Notes under the pieces: generated by a model
The model's database searches: none
Seen by the model: only the letters and a program-made list of their open reading frames with translations
Told to the model about the DNA's origin: nothing
Position numbers and translations under genes: made by a program
Assembly: GCF_016862935.1 (NCBI RefSeq)
Contig: NZ_BONX01000002.1
Span: 1 to 64,000 of the forward strand
From: Plantactinospora mayteni
GTDB lineage: Bacteria; Actinomycetota; Actinomycetes; Mycobacteriales; Micromonosporaceae
Direction of reading: 5' to 3'
DNA: 64,000 nt
In this document: positions 33,826 through 42,629 of the stretch, piece by piece
Layout of the letters: every line of letters starts with the position of its first letter
How positions within the stretch are numbered: position 1 is the first letter of the stretch

Positions 33826-36800
33826 ATGGTCGTAGCTCGCGAAAGCGCTTATGGCGTCAGCGCTTTCGGGGACTCGGGCGACGGAGGCGTCGACACGGTA
33901 CGGCTGGAGATCCTCGGCTCGGTACGCGCCTGGCGCGGCGAGCACCAGATCGCCTTCTCCTCACCCGGCCAACGGGCCGTACTCGGGCTGCTGGCGCTGG
34001 CCGCCGGCCGGCCGATGACCCGGGCCGAGATCGTCGACGCGCTCTGGGACGACAGCCAGCCGCCACCGACCGCCACCAACGTGATCCAGACGCACGTCAA
34101 GAACCTCCGTCGACTGCTCGAACCCGACCGGCGTACGCACACCGCCAGTGCCGTCCTGCCCCGGGTCGGCGACGGGTACGCGGTGGGCGTACCGGCCCGC
34201 AACCTCGACCTCTGCGTGTTCCGGGAACTCGCCGACGCGGCTGCCGAGGCGTACCGCCGGGACGACCTGGCCGGTTCGGTCCGGCTCTGGCAGCGGGCAC
34301 TCGCACTGTGGCGGGCCGCGCCGCTGGTCGACGTCCCCTCGCTGGCCGGGCATCCGAAGGTCGTCGCGCTGGCCGAGGAGCGCCGGGCGGCGGTACGCCG
34401 GTACGGCGAGGTCATGATCGCCATCGGCCGGGCCGCCGACGTGCTGCCGGCGCTGGAGGAGGTGGCCGCGAGCAGCCCGCTCGACGAGACCGCCCAGGGG
34501 CTGCTGATCCGGGCCTACCACGCGCTGGGCCGCCGGGACCGGGCTGTCACGGTCTACCGCCAGGCCCGCCAGCGACTCGTCGAGGAGTTGGGGGTCGAAC
34601 CCGGGCCGGAACTCGCCGCCGCCTACCGGGACGCGCTGCGGGCCGCCGAGCCCGGCACGACGACGTCGGCCAGCCCGGCCGGTACCCGTTCCAGGCCGGA
34701 CGACCCGCCGGCCGTCCCGGCGCAACTCCCCGCCGACGTACCCGGGTTCAGCGGTCGCACGGCCGAACTCGCCATCCTGGACAGGCTGCTGGTGCGGGCC
34801 GGGCGGGACGGTCGGCCGGACCCGTCGACGGTGCCGGTCGTCGTGCTCGCCGGCACCGCCGGAGTCGGCAAGACCGCCCTCGCGCTGCGCTGGGGGCACC
34901 ACGCCCGGCACCGGTTCCCCGACGGGCAGCTCTACGTCAACCTGCGCGGCTACGACGTCGACCGGCCGATGCCGCCGCAGGAGGCGCTGGCCGGATTCCT
35001 CCGCGCGCTGGGCGTACCCGGTACCGAGGTGCCGTTCGACCTCGACGAGTGCGCGGCCCGGTACCGCAGCGAACTGGACGGCCGGCGGATGCTGATCGTG
35101 CTGGACAACGTGGCGTCGGTGGAGCAGGCCCGCCCGCTGCTGCCGGGCAGCGCCTCCTGCGCCGCGCTGGTCACCAGCCGGGACACCCTGGCCGGGCTGG
35201 TGGCCCGGGACGGCGCCGAGCGGATCGAACTCGGGCTGCTCTCCAGCGCCGACTCGGTCGAGCTGCTCTGGCGCACGCTCGGCGAGCGGGTCGCCCGGGA
35301 ACCCACCGCCGCCGCCGCGCTCGCCGAACGCTGCGCCCACCTGCCGCTGGCGCTGCGGGTCGCCGCCGAACTCGTGCTGACCCGACCGACCGCACCGCTG
35401 GCGGTCCTCGTCGCCGAGTTGGCCGACCAGCAGCACCGGCTCCGGCTGCTCGACGCCGGTGGCGACCCGCGCACCGGCGTCCGGGCCGTGCTCTCCTGGT
35501 CATACCAGCAACTGCCGCCCGCCACCGCCCGCGCCTTCCGGATGCTGGGGCCGCATCCCGGACCGGACATCGACCGGTACGCGGCGGCAGCGCTCTTCGA
35601 CACCGAGCCGGAGCCGGCCCGGCACCTGCTCGACACGCTCGCCCGGGCGAACCTCGTGCAGCCGGCGGGCCACCACCGGTACACCTTCCACGACCTGCTC
35701 CGGGCCTACGCGACCGAACGCTGCGCCGCCGACGAGCCGGCCTCGACCGCCGACGCCGCCCTGGACCGGCTCTTCGACTACGAACTGGCCGCCGCGACGA
35801 CGGCGATCGACACGCTCTATCCGGCGGAACGGCACCGCCGGGCGCCGGTCGACCGGCCACCGGTCCCGCCACCGCCGATGCCGGACCCGCAGGCGGCCCG
35901 GGAGTGGCTGGACGCGGAACGGCCGACCCTGGTGGCGACGGCGGTCCGGGCCGCCGAACGCGGCCGGTCGGCACACGCGGTACGCCTGACCCTGACCCTG
36001 CTGCGCTACCTGGAGAGCGGCGGATACTTCGCCGAGGCCGAACGGATGCACACGCACGCGCTGGCGGCGGCCCGGGAGGCCGGCGACCGGGTCACCGAGG
36101 CGCACCTGCTGACCGGGCTCGCCGTGATGTACGCCCAACAGGGCCGGTACGCCCCGTCGATCGCCCGGCTGCGCGAGGCGGTGACGCTGAGCCGGGAGAA
36201 CGGCGACAGCGCCGGTGAGGCACGGGCGCTGGGCAACCTCGGCCACGTACAGCAGCGCCAGGGCCGGTACGACGAGGCCGCCGAGGCGCTGCGGGCCGCG
36301 TTGCTGCTCTGCCGGCGGGCCGGTGACCCGGCCGGCGAGGCCCGGGCCGGCGGCAACCTCGGGCACGTACTGCTGCGGCAGGGCAACTACCGCGAGGCGG
36401 GGGTGCACCTGCGTACCGCCGCTGTGCTCTGCCGGCGGATCGCGGACGCCACCGGCGAGGCGTACGCGCTGACCAGCCTCGGGGACCTGCACCTGCGCGG
36501 CGGACGGCTGCTCACCGCCGCCGGACGGCACCGACGGGCGCTGGCCCTGTTCGAGGCGGTCGGCGACCAGGCCGGCAAGGCGCTCGCGCTGGACGGCCTC
36601 GGCCGGGTACGCCTGCGGCAGGGTGAGCACGAGTCCGCGCTGGATCTGGTGGAGCAGGCGCTCACGCTGCTGCGCCGGGTCGGTGAGCGGGCCGGCGAAG
36701 CCTCGTCCACCAACAGTCTCGGCGAGACGCTGCACCTGCTGGGTCGGCTCGGCCCGGCCCGGACGCAGCACAGCACCGCGCTCAGCCTGGCCAGCGAGAT

Positions 36801-36981
36801 CGGGGACGCCTACGAGCAGGCCCGGGCGCACGCCGGGCTGGGCCGGGCGTACCGGGCGGCCGGTGACGGCGGGCGGGCCGAGGCGCACTGGAGTTCCGCC
36901 AACGCCCTCTACCGGGCGCTCGGGGTACCCGAGGCGGCCGAGTCCCGGGACCAGTTGGCCCGCCTCGACCAGCCCTCCTGA
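33826..36981 (+). CDS. SARP/AfsR-family regulator with NB-ARC and TPR domains
   Basis: Predicted 1051 aa. ATG 33826 follows GGGAG at close spacing; no later ATG/GTG precedes the conserved RLEILGSVRAWRG. OmpR-like winged helix (about 25-110), bacterial transcriptional activation domain (about 115-260; NLDLCVFRELADAA, LVEELGVEPGPELAA), NB-ARC ATPase with P-loop AGTAGVGKTAL near 340-352 and LIVLDN Walker B, then about eight tetratricopeptide repeats (GEARALGNLGHVQQRQGRYDEAAEAL) to the end. Such proteins switch on secondary-metabolite or developmental genes. The DNA of codons 5-14 forms a LacI-type operator. A possible target is the aminocyclitol operon (inference). Confidence 0.92.
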   Translation: MVVARESAYGVSAFGDSGDGGVDTVRLEILGSVRAWRGEHQIAFSSPGQRAVLGLLALAAGRPMTRAEIVDALWDDSQPPPTATNVIQTHVKNLRRLLEPDRRTHTASAVLPRVGDGYAVGVPARNLDLCVFRELADAAAEAYRRDDLAGSVRLWQRALALWRAAPLVDVPSLAGHPKVVALAEERRAAVRRYGEVMIAIGRAADVLPALEEVAASSPLDETAQGLLIRAYHALGRRDRAVTVYRQARQRLVEELGVEPGPELAAAYRDALRAAEPGTTTSASPAGTRSRPDDPPAVPAQLPADVPGFSGRTAELAILDRLLVRAGRDGRPDPSTVPVVVLAGTAGVGKTALALRWGHHARHRFPDGQLYVNLRGYDVDRPMPPQEALAGFLRALGVPGTEVPFDLDECAARYRSELDGRRMLIVLDNVASVEQARPLLPGSASCAALVTSRDTLAGLVARDGAERIELGLLSSADSVELLWRTLGERVAREPTAAAALAERCAHLPLALRVAAELVLTRPTAPLAVLVAELADQQHRLRLLDAGGDPRTGVRAVLSWSYQQLPPATARAFRMLGPHPGPDIDRYAAAALFDTEPEPARHLLDTLARANLVQPAGHHRYTFHDLLRAYATERCAADEPASTADAALDRLFDYELAAATTAIDTLYPAERHRRAPVDRPPVPPPPMPDPQAAREWLDAERPTLVATAVRAAERGRSAHAVRLTLTLLRYLESGGYFAEAERMHTHALAAAREAGDRVTEAHLLTGLAVMYAQQGRYAPSIARLREAVTLSRENGDSAGEARALGNLGHVQQRQGRYDEAAEALRAALLLCRRAGDPAGEARAGGNLGHVLLRQGNYREAGVHLRTAAVLCRRIADATGEAYALTSLGDLHLRGGRLLTAAGRHRRALALFEAVGDQAGKALALDGLGRVRLRQGEHESALDLVEQALTLLRRVGERAGEASSTNSLGETLHLLGRLGPARTQHSTALSLASEIGDAYEQARAHAGLGRAYRAAGDGGRAEAHWSSANALYRALGVPEAAESRDQLARLDQPS
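33840..33868. promoter_or_regulatory. LacI-type operator inside the SARP reading frame
   Basis: Perfect 10-bp arms CGAAAGCGCT and AGCGCTTTCG separated by 9 bases. The half-site GAAAGCGCT is identical to that at 8252-8275; only the spacer differs (9 rather than 6 bases between nine-base half-sites). It covers SARP codons 5-15. Binding would act as a roadblock or overlap a nearby start site. Confidence 0.65.
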
Positions 36982-37074
36982 CCTCGCCGTCCCGCCGGGC
37001 CGTGGTGCCCGCCGGGCCGTCCTCGTTCCGCCGTCATGACCGGCCAGCCCGGGCTCCGCGACCGCGGACCGCCG

Positions 37075-38265
37075 TCATGACCGGTCCGCCGGGGCGGTGA
37101 CCTCGGGGGTCGACGGTTCGGGTCGGTCCGTGTCCCGGCTCCGTCGGCGGTGCGACAGCTCGGCATGATGATGGTCGCCGGGGTGGCTGGCCGGGTCGGT
37201 GTGCACGGTGGCACCGGTGAGTCGTGGCACGGCGTGACCGAGCTGGTGTTCGGCGTCGGCGGCGACCTCGTGGGCCTGGAGCAGGGTCAGCTCGGCGTCG
37301 ACCACGAGGGTCGCCTCGGCGTGCAGCCGGTGGCCGATCCAGCGCAGCCGTACCTCGGTCACCTGCCGGACGCCGGGCACCGCCCGCAGGGTCGCCTCGG
37401 CCCGGTCGACCAGGTCCGGGTCGACGGCGTCCATCAGCCGCCGGTAGACCTCCCGGGCGGCGTCCTTCAGCACCGGCAGGATCGCGACGGTGATCAGCAG
37501 TCCGACCACCGGATCCGCCCACCGCCAGCCCAGCGCGGCACCACCGGCGCCGAACAGTACCGCCAGCGAGGTGAAGCCGTCGGCGCGGGCGTGCAGCCCG
37601 TCCGCGACCAGGGCGGCCGAGCCGATCTGCCGTCCGACCGCAATCCGGTACCGGGCGACCAGTTCGTTGCCGAGGAAGCCGACGAGCCCGGCGGCGGCGA
37701 CGTACGGCAGGTGTCGGACGTCCTGCGGGTCCAGCAGCCGGCGGACCGCCTCGTAGCCGGCGAAGGCGGCCGACGCGGCGATGGCGAGGACGATGGCGAT
37801 CCCGGCGAGGTCCTCGGCCCGGCCGTAGCCGTAGGTGTAGGCGCGGGTCGCGGCGCGGCGACCGAGCAGGAAGGCGATCCCGAGCGGCACCGCGGTCAGC
37901 GCGTCGGTGACGTTGTGCAGGGTGTCGCCGAGCAGTGCCACCGAACCGGACATCGCCACGACGACCGCCTGCAACGCGGCGGTGACCCCGAGCACGGCCA
38001 GCGAGATCCACAGTGCCCGCAGGCCGGCCCGGGAGGTCTCCAGGGCGGTGTCGACCTTGTCGGCGGTGTCGTGCGAGTGCGGGGTGAACAGGTGACCGAG
38101 GCGGTGCCGCAGCTCGCGCCACCGGCCGGCGTGGTCGCGGTCGTGGGCATGGTCATGGTCGTGGCGCTGCGGGTGCTGCGGGTGCTGCCCGGGGTTCTGC
38201 TGATGGTGGTGGTACGGGCCGTGCGGGTGCTCGGCTCGGGGAGCGTGGTCGTGGCTGTCGCTCAT
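37075..38265 (-). CDS. Cation diffusion facilitator (Zn/Co efflux type)
   Basis: Predicted 396 aa. ATG 38265 follows GGAG. The first 60 residues are very rich in His and Asp (HPHGPYHHHQQ, HDHDHAHDRDH), a likely metal-binding tail. Six membrane helices start at about residue 85 (LRALWISLAVLGVTAALQAVVVAMSG), with the helix-2 site SVALLGDTLHNVTDAL (the H-D pair typical of Zn/Co CDF proteins) and the helix-5 motif SAALVADGLHARADGFTSL. A cytoplasmic C-terminal domain (RAVPGVRQVTEVRLRWIGHRLHAEATL) closes the protein. Role: proton-coupled efflux of Zn2+ or Co2+. Convergent with the SARP gene. Confidence 0.92.
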   Translation of the reverse strand: MSDSHDHAPRAEHPHGPYHHHQQNPGQHPQHPQRHDHDHAHDRDHAGRWRELRHRLGHLFTPHSHDTADKVDTALETSRAGLRALWISLAVLGVTAALQAVVVAMSGSVALLGDTLHNVTDALTAVPLGIAFLLGRRAATRAYTYGYGRAEDLAGIAIVLAIAASAAFAGYEAVRRLLDPQDVRHLPYVAAAGLVGFLGNELVARYRIAVGRQIGSAALVADGLHARADGFTSLAVLFGAGGAALGWRWADPVVGLLITVAILPVLKDAAREVYRRLMDAVDPDLVDRAEATLRAVPGVRQVTEVRLRWIGHRLHAEATLVVDAELTLLQAHEVAADAEHQLGHAVPRLTGATVHTDPASHPGDHHHAELSHRRRSRDTDRPEPSTPEVTAPADRS

Positions 38266-38648
38266 GCCGGCACTCCGCTTCGCTCCGTGCCGTCATGAGG
38301 CACATCCGCACTGAGCTGGCCGATTCGCTCGCTTCGCTCACTCATGCGCCGCTGTCCCTCCCTGTCGGCCCGGCTGGCCGGCTGCGGTGGCGGCCCTTGA
38401 TCCGACCGCCTCCGCCGAGATTACGTGCTCATGTACGCACGCGACAACGCAGCAGGTGCCAACCTGTCGCAACAGCCAGCGCCTGGCTCGGCGGCTCGCG
38501 GTGCCGGGTGGTCAGTGCCGTGGGGCCGGTGCCGTGGGGGGCCGGGCCTGCCGTGCCTGGCTCCGGGCGGTCAGGCTTGATCCCTCCGCCAGGCACGGCA
38601 GGCCCGGCCGTCGTGGGCGTTGTCCGCACGACGACGCCGGCGGTGTGG
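38266..38648. other. Intergenic region with hairpins upstream of the CDF gene
   Basis: 383 bases without a credible gene. Next to the CDF start is a minus-strand block (GGAGCGAAGCGGAGTGCCGGC before ATG) and, at about 38320-38345, the block GAGTGAGCGAAGCGAGCGAA. Both resemble short repeats seen often near start codons in Micromonosporaceae and Streptomyces. The 22-bp inverted repeat at 38540-38609 follows. Confidence 0.45.
38540..38609. repeat. Perfect 22-bp inverted repeat
   Basis: Left arm 38540-38561 (GGCCGGGCCTGCCGTGCC then TGGC) and right arm 38588-38609 are exact reverse complements, with a 26-base loop. It begins 40 bases beyond the stop of the leftward DinB-like gene, so a terminator is plausible, but the length and perfection exceed other hairpins in this window. 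It could also be the relic of a small mobile element. Confidence 0.85.
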
Positions 38649-39287
38649 TCAGCGGGGCGCGGGATGCCCGGAGAACCGGGCCGCCGCCTCGCCGTCGAGC
38701 CGGCCTGCTGGCAGCCGGCGCCCGCAGAGTACGAGCAGCAGGTCCTGGGCGGGGCCCCGGAGCGGGGAGCCGGTGCCGTAGCTCCAGTCGAGATCGGTGG
38801 CGTGCAGCGCGACCCCGGTCAGGTTCACCCCGAAGTAGGCGACATTTCTCGGTCTCATCCGGGACAGCACGATGCCGACCCGGTCCGGTGGTACCCGGCG
38901 GTCCAGTCCGAGCCCCACGGTGATGTCGAGTCCGTGGATCACGTCGTGCGAGAGTGCGCCGTGCGCACCGCCGCCGGGTGGCGTCCAGCGGTGCCCGACG
39001 TTGTCCCCCAGCGACGCGAGGAGGCGCTCGGCGGGGAGTTCGGCGGCGTCGCGCCGGGCACACCGGTCGGCCATCCGGTCGAAGCTCCCCCGCGCCTTGA
39101 GCAATTCCACGACGGTACGCCCGAGCGAGGCCCGGAACGGCAGCGTGGTGTGCGCGACGACCTCGCGTACCCGCCAGCCGGCGCAGAGCGTGGCCGCGTC
39201 CCACTGCTCGGGACGGAGTGCGGCGAGCAGTTCCGCCTGTTCCCGGCGTTCCGCCCGCACCTCGGCCCACAAATGATCTTCACTCAT
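38649..39287 (-). CDS. Mycothiol-dependent maleylpyruvate isomerase-like (DinB/MDMPI, TIGR03083-type) protein
   Basis: Predicted 212 aa. ATG 39287. Four-helix DinB-like fold: EQAELLAALRPEQWDAATLCAGWRVREVVAHTTLPF at the N terminus (the GWxVrevvaH metal-binding His motif) and HDVIHGLDITVGLG later, giving two further metal His. The family holds mycothiol-dependent transferases and isomerases. It diverges from the ECF sigma gene at 39402 across 114 bp. This pairing is common in actinomycetes and suggests control by that sigma factor. Confidence 0.85.
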   Translation of the reverse strand: MSEDHLWAEVRAERREQAELLAALRPEQWDAATLCAGWRVREVVAHTTLPFRASLGRTVVELLKARGSFDRMADRCARRDAAELPAERLLASLGDNVGHRWTPPGGGAHGALSHDVIHGLDITVGLGLDRRVPPDRVGIVLSRMRPRNVAYFGVNLTGVALHATDLDWSYGTGSPLRGPAQDLLLVLCGRRLPAGRLDGEAAARFSGHPAPR

Positions 39288-39401
39288 CGACTGTTCTCCT
39301 GTCCGGCCGCGCCGGCCCTCCGGCGGGTCCTGTCGGGAATACGGGGTGGGCGCGGGAAACTCATCGGTCCCCGGCCAGATCTGTGCTGAGGCGGGCTGGG
39401 T

Positions 39402-40394
39402 ATGGTCGGACGGGTGGTGGAGACGACCGTGGGGACATCCCGGCCGGACGCGGAGACGTCCCGGCTGGAGCCGTTCCGGACGGAGCTGACCGGCTACTGC
39501 TACCGGATGCTCGGCTCCGGGTTCGAGGCCGAGGACGCCGTCCAGGAGACGCTGGTCCGGGCCTGGCGGTCGTTCGACCGGTACGACGAGCGGCGCGGCT
39601 CGCTGCGGACCTGGCTCTACCGCATCGCGACGAACATCTGCCTCGACATGCTCCGCAGCACCCAGCGTCGGGCGCTGGCCATGGACCTCGGTCCGGCCGC
39701 CGAGGGGCCGGGCATCGGCGTACCGGCACCGGAGCGGGTCTTCGTCCAGCCGGTCCCGGACGGTGCCGCCCTGTCGACGCACGGCGACCCGGAAGAGCTG
39801 GTGGTACGCCGGGAGACGATCCGGCTGGCGTTCGTCGCCGCGTTGCAGCACCTGCCGCCCCGGCAGCGGGCGGTGCTGATCCTGCGCGACGTGCTCTGCT
39901 GGCGGGCCGAGGAGGTCGCCGAGTTGCTGGAGAGCACGGTCGGGTCGGTGACCAGCGCGTTGCAGCGGGCCAGGGCGACGCTGCGGACGGTGGACCGGGC
40001 CCCGGGCGAACCGTTCCGGTCGGCCGACCGGACCCAGCGCGACCTGCTCGCCCGATACTGCGACGCGTTCGAGCGGCACGACGTCGAGGCGCTGGTGGCG
40101 CTGCTGCACGAGGACGCCACGATGTCGATGCCGCCGTTCCGGTTCTGGTTGCGTGGCCGGGACCAGATCCGGCTGGCGCTACTGGATCCGAACGCGTCCT
40201 GCGCGGGTGCCCGCCTCGTCCCGGTCGCGGCGAACGGGTCCCCGGCGTTCTGGCAGCTCCGGCCGGCCCCGGGCGGCGGATACCTGCCGTTCGGGCTGCT
40301 CCTGCTCGACGTGGTCGACGGGCTGGTGGTCGGTGTCACCACGTTTCTCGACGCCGACCGACTGGTCACCCTCTTCGGCCAGCCGGGCGAGTGA
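39402..40394 (+). CDS. ECF sigma factor with C-terminal SnoaL-like domain
   Basis: Predicted 330 aa. ATG 39402; GTG 39414 is an alternative. Sigma region 2 reads RTELTGYCYRMLGSGFEAEDAVQETLVRAW and region 4 LQHLPPRQRAVLILRDVLCWRAEEVAELL. Residues of about 205-330 are a SnoaL/NTF2-like domain (YCDAFERHDVEALVALLHEDATMSMPPF). This matches the large-subfamily sigma factors with a built-in regulatory domain (SigG/TIGR02960 type), in which the tail replaces a separate anti-sigma factor. It probably drives the divergent MDMPI gene. Confidence 0.92.
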   Translation: MVGRVVETTVGTSRPDAETSRLEPFRTELTGYCYRMLGSGFEAEDAVQETLVRAWRSFDRYDERRGSLRTWLYRIATNICLDMLRSTQRRALAMDLGPAAEGPGIGVPAPERVFVQPVPDGAALSTHGDPEELVVRRETIRLAFVAALQHLPPRQRAVLILRDVLCWRAEEVAELLESTVGSVTSALQRARATLRTVDRAPGEPFRSADRTQRDLLARYCDAFERHDVEALVALLHEDATMSMPPFRFWLRGRDQIRLALLDPNASCAGARLVPVAANGSPAFWQLRPAPGGGYLPFGLLLLDVVDGLVVGVTTFLDADRLVTLFGQPGE

Positions 40395-40420
40395 CCGGCG
40401 CCGGGGACGGCGCCGGTCAC
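40391..40420. terminator. 12-bp hairpin between convergent genes
   Basis: Perfect stem GTGACCGGCGCC/GGCGCCGGTCAC with a 6-base loop, starting at the sigma-factor stop codon and ending 7 bases before the stop of the leftward esterase. Its position between two convergent stops makes it a strong bidirectional terminator candidate. Confidence 0.75.
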
Positions 40421-40426
40421 GCCCGT

Positions 40427-41617
40427 TCAGCAGCCGATCACCCAGTGGGCGGGGCCGGTCTGCCGGAGCGTCGTGCTGGCGAAGACGTTGTAGAGGCCCA
40501 TCCGGACGCCCGAGCCGAGCGCGTAGGCGTATCCGCCGGACTGGTAGGCACGGCCGGCCTGGACGTGCGCGTAGTTGCTCGCGGTGACGCAGACCGGATC
40601 CTCGCCCGGGTCACCGGGATCACCGGGGTCACCCGGATCGCCGCCGGCGCCGAGGCCGAAGAAGAGCGCGTCCCGGTACGCCGAGCAGATGGTGTCCAGG
40701 AAGTAGGCGGCGGCGGTGCCGCACTGCTCGGCTCCGGAGCCCGGGTCGACCGGGGTACCGTGCCCCATGCCAGCGACCCGGTAGAGGCGTACCTGGTCGG
40801 CGCCGTACGTCTCCAGGGTGGTGCCGCCGGGCAGGCTGGTGGTGCCGGTCGGGGTCTGTGACACGCCGAGTACGTTGGTCCACTGGTCACGGGACTCGGT
40901 GGCGTTGGCGGTGCCGACCGTGTAGTCGGCGGTGCCGTGCCAGATCGCGACCTTCGGTCGAGCCCCGGAGTAGCCCGGGTACGCCTGCCGCACCAGGTCG
41001 CCCCACTGCGCCGGGCTCCGGTCGACGCCCGGGTTCATGCAGCTGAACGCGTTGAGCATGCTGGTGGCGCAGCGGTAGGGAATGCCGGCGACGATCGAGC
41101 CGGCCGCGAAGGTGTCCGGATAGGTGGCGAGCATCGTCGCCGCCATCGCACCGCCGGCGGAGAGCCCGCTGACGTACACCCGGTTGGCGGCGGTGCCGAA
41201 GGTGGTCCGGGCGTGCTCGACCATCTGCTTGATGGAGAGCGCCTCGCCCTGGCCCCGGGCGGTGTCACCCGGCTCGAACCAGTTGAAGCAGGAGGTGGAG
41301 TTGTTCGCCGACTTCTGCTCCGGCACGATCAGCGCGAATCCCCACTGGTCGGCGTACTTGCGCCAACCGGAGTTGCCGAAGTAGCCGTTGGCGTTCTGCG
41401 CGCAGCCGTGCAGCAGCACCACGGCGGGGGCGTTGTTCGGCAGGTTGTCGGGCCGGTAGGCGTACATGGTGAGGTTGCCGGGGTTGGAGCCGAAGCCGGT
41501 CACCTGGCCGAGCGTGGCGGCCTGGGCCGGCCCGGCGACGGCGAGTACGCCCACCGCGGCCAGTAGGGGCACGAGAGCGGCCCGCACGAGGCGGGCCAGG
41601 ACAGGTCTGTGGCGCAT
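40427..41617 (-). CDS. Secreted PHB-depolymerase-family esterase
   Basis: Predicted 396 aa. ATG 41617 follows CGGAGG. Signal peptide with cleavage near AQAA (residue 33). Alpha/beta hydrolase of the Esterase_PHB type: VVLLHGCAQNANGY oxyanion region, nucleophile in VSGLSAGGAMA, and His near VAGMGHGTPVD. A collagen-like linker (GDPGDPGDPGDPGED) leads to a 50-residue C-terminal module (TASNYAHVQAGRAYQSGGYAYALGSG) seen in secreted depolymerases. Possible substrates are polyhydroxyalkanoate or acetyl/feruloyl esters on plant polysaccharides. The surrounding hydrolases make the latter plausible. Confidence 0.88.
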   Translation of the reverse strand: MRHRPVLARLVRAALVPLLAAVGVLAVAGPAQAATLGQVTGFGSNPGNLTMYAYRPDNLPNNAPAVVLLHGCAQNANGYFGNSGWRKYADQWGFALIVPEQKSANNSTSCFNWFEPGDTARGQGEALSIKQMVEHARTTFGTAANRVYVSGLSAGGAMAATMLATYPDTFAAGSIVAGIPYRCATSMLNAFSCMNPGVDRSPAQWGDLVRQAYPGYSGARPKVAIWHGTADYTVGTANATESRDQWTNVLGVSQTPTGTTSLPGGTTLETYGADQVRLYRVAGMGHGTPVDPGSGAEQCGTAAAYFLDTICSAYRDALFFGLGAGGDPGDPGDPGDPGEDPVCVTASNYAHVQAGRAYQSGGYAYALGSGVRMGLYNVFASTTLRQTGPAHWVIGC

Positions 41618-41853
41618 GGTGGGCCTCCGGCGACGGTGTGGGCTGGATCACGCTGAAGTTGCCGCGACGTTACGTCCCCGAGACGAACCGCCGACATGGC
41701 GCGCCGTCACACATTTCCGTACATCGAAGTGATGGTGATCCCCATGGCACCCGAACCGTGGCTGGCACCGGGCACGCTTCTGGCGACCTGACACCGAACC
41801 ATCAGTAAGCTTCGTCGTTGAGTTCGACGGGTCGATGAGCGGCCAGATCCTGC

Positions 41854-41964
41854 TCAGGAGGGCAACGGGACACCACTTCCCACCACGGGTAGTTGCAGGG
41901 TCACGACCAGGCCGCCACCGTCGCCGACCGGGCGGGCGGGCGCGGCGTGCCCGCACCGGCGGTG
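41854..41964 (-). pseudogene. Remnant of a sensor-kinase C terminus
   Basis: In one minus-strand frame ending at TGA 41854-41856, the last residues read PARPVGDGGGLVVTLQLPVVG. A GGGLVVTLQLP segment is the usual end of histidine-kinase ATPase domains. No start or upstream kinase sequence remains, since the adjoining DNA is repeat. This is a short-match call and could be chance. Confidence 0.3.
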
Positions 41965-41986
41965 CTCGAGACGTTCGGTCCGCTCA

Positions 41987-42054
41987 CGCCGCACCGCCTC
42001 GCCGCCTCGCCGCCGCACCGCCGCACCGCCTCGCCGCCTCGCCGCCTCGCCGGT
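41987..42054. repeat. CCGCCTCG/CCGCACCG microsatellite
   Basis: About eight imperfect 8-9 base units of GCCGCCTC and CCGCACCGC type. It lies about 57 bases upstream of the sigma-factor GTG start and could affect its transcription by length change. Confidence 0.8.
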
Positions 42055-42110
42055 CTCGATTCCGTGAGCTGCCGCCCCTCCAATCGCGACGTCCTGAGCG
42101 TGTAGGTAGT

Positions 42111-42629
42111 GTGCCCCGCAAACCTCCGGCCGCCGACTCGTTCCGCGACTACGTGCACGCGCGTGGTGCCGCGCTGTCGCGTACGGCGCTGCTGCTGACC
42201 GGCGACCCGCATCTGGCCCAGGACCTGGTCCAGCAGACCCTCATCGGCGTCGCCTCGCGATGGGAGCGGATCCTGGCTGGTGGTGACCCGGACGCCTACG
42301 TACGGCAGGCCCTCTACCACCAGCACGTCTCGTGGTGGCGGCGGTGGCGGCGGGAGCCGGTACCGGTCGAGCGGCTGCCCGAGCCGGCCGGGTTCGACCC
42401 GTACGGACCGCTGGAGACCACGATCGTGGTACGTCAGGCACTGCGCGGGCTCGCCCCGAGGCAGCGGGCGGTGCTGGTGTTGCGCTACTTCGAAGACCTG
42501 ACCGAGGCGCAGACCGCAGCAGTGCTCGGCATCGGCGTCGGCACCGTCAAGAGCCAGGTCCGCGACGCGCTCGCCCGGCTGCGCGTCGTCGCCGCCGATC
42601 TCGTCGACCCGCAGGAGGTACCCCGATGA
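42111..42629 (+). CDS. SigE-family ECF sigma factor
   Basis: Predicted 172 aa from GTG 42111. FRDYVHARGAALSRTALLLTGDPHLAQDLVQQTLIGVASRWERI is the typical SigE-family (TIGR02983) region 2. Region 4 is LRGLAPRQRAVLVLRYFEDLTEAQTAAVLGIGVGTVKSQV. Its stop overlaps the next gene as ATGA, so that membrane protein is the likely anti-sigma or co-regulated partner. Confidence 0.92.
   Translation: MPRKPPAADSFRDYVHARGAALSRTALLLTGDPHLAQDLVQQTLIGVASRWERILAGGDPDAYVRQALYHQHVSWWRRWRREPVPVERLPEPAGFDPYGPLETTIVVRQALRGLAPRQRAVLVLRYFEDLTEAQTAAVLGIGVGTVKSQVRDALARLRVVAADLVDPQEVPR

Larger units (their letters stand above)
41618..42110. other. Intergenic region upstream of the esterase and SigE-type genes
   Basis: 493 bases. 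The esterase promoter lies at its left end. A minus-strand C-terminal gene remnant is at 41854-41964 and a CCGCCTCG-type microsatellite at 41987-42054, just before the sigma factor. No complete gene. Confidence 0.5.

Noticed and set aside
33851-33853. ATG at 33851 as an alternative SARP start
   Set aside because: It is out of frame with the conserved SARP sequence. The ATG at 33826 is in frame and has a ribosome site.
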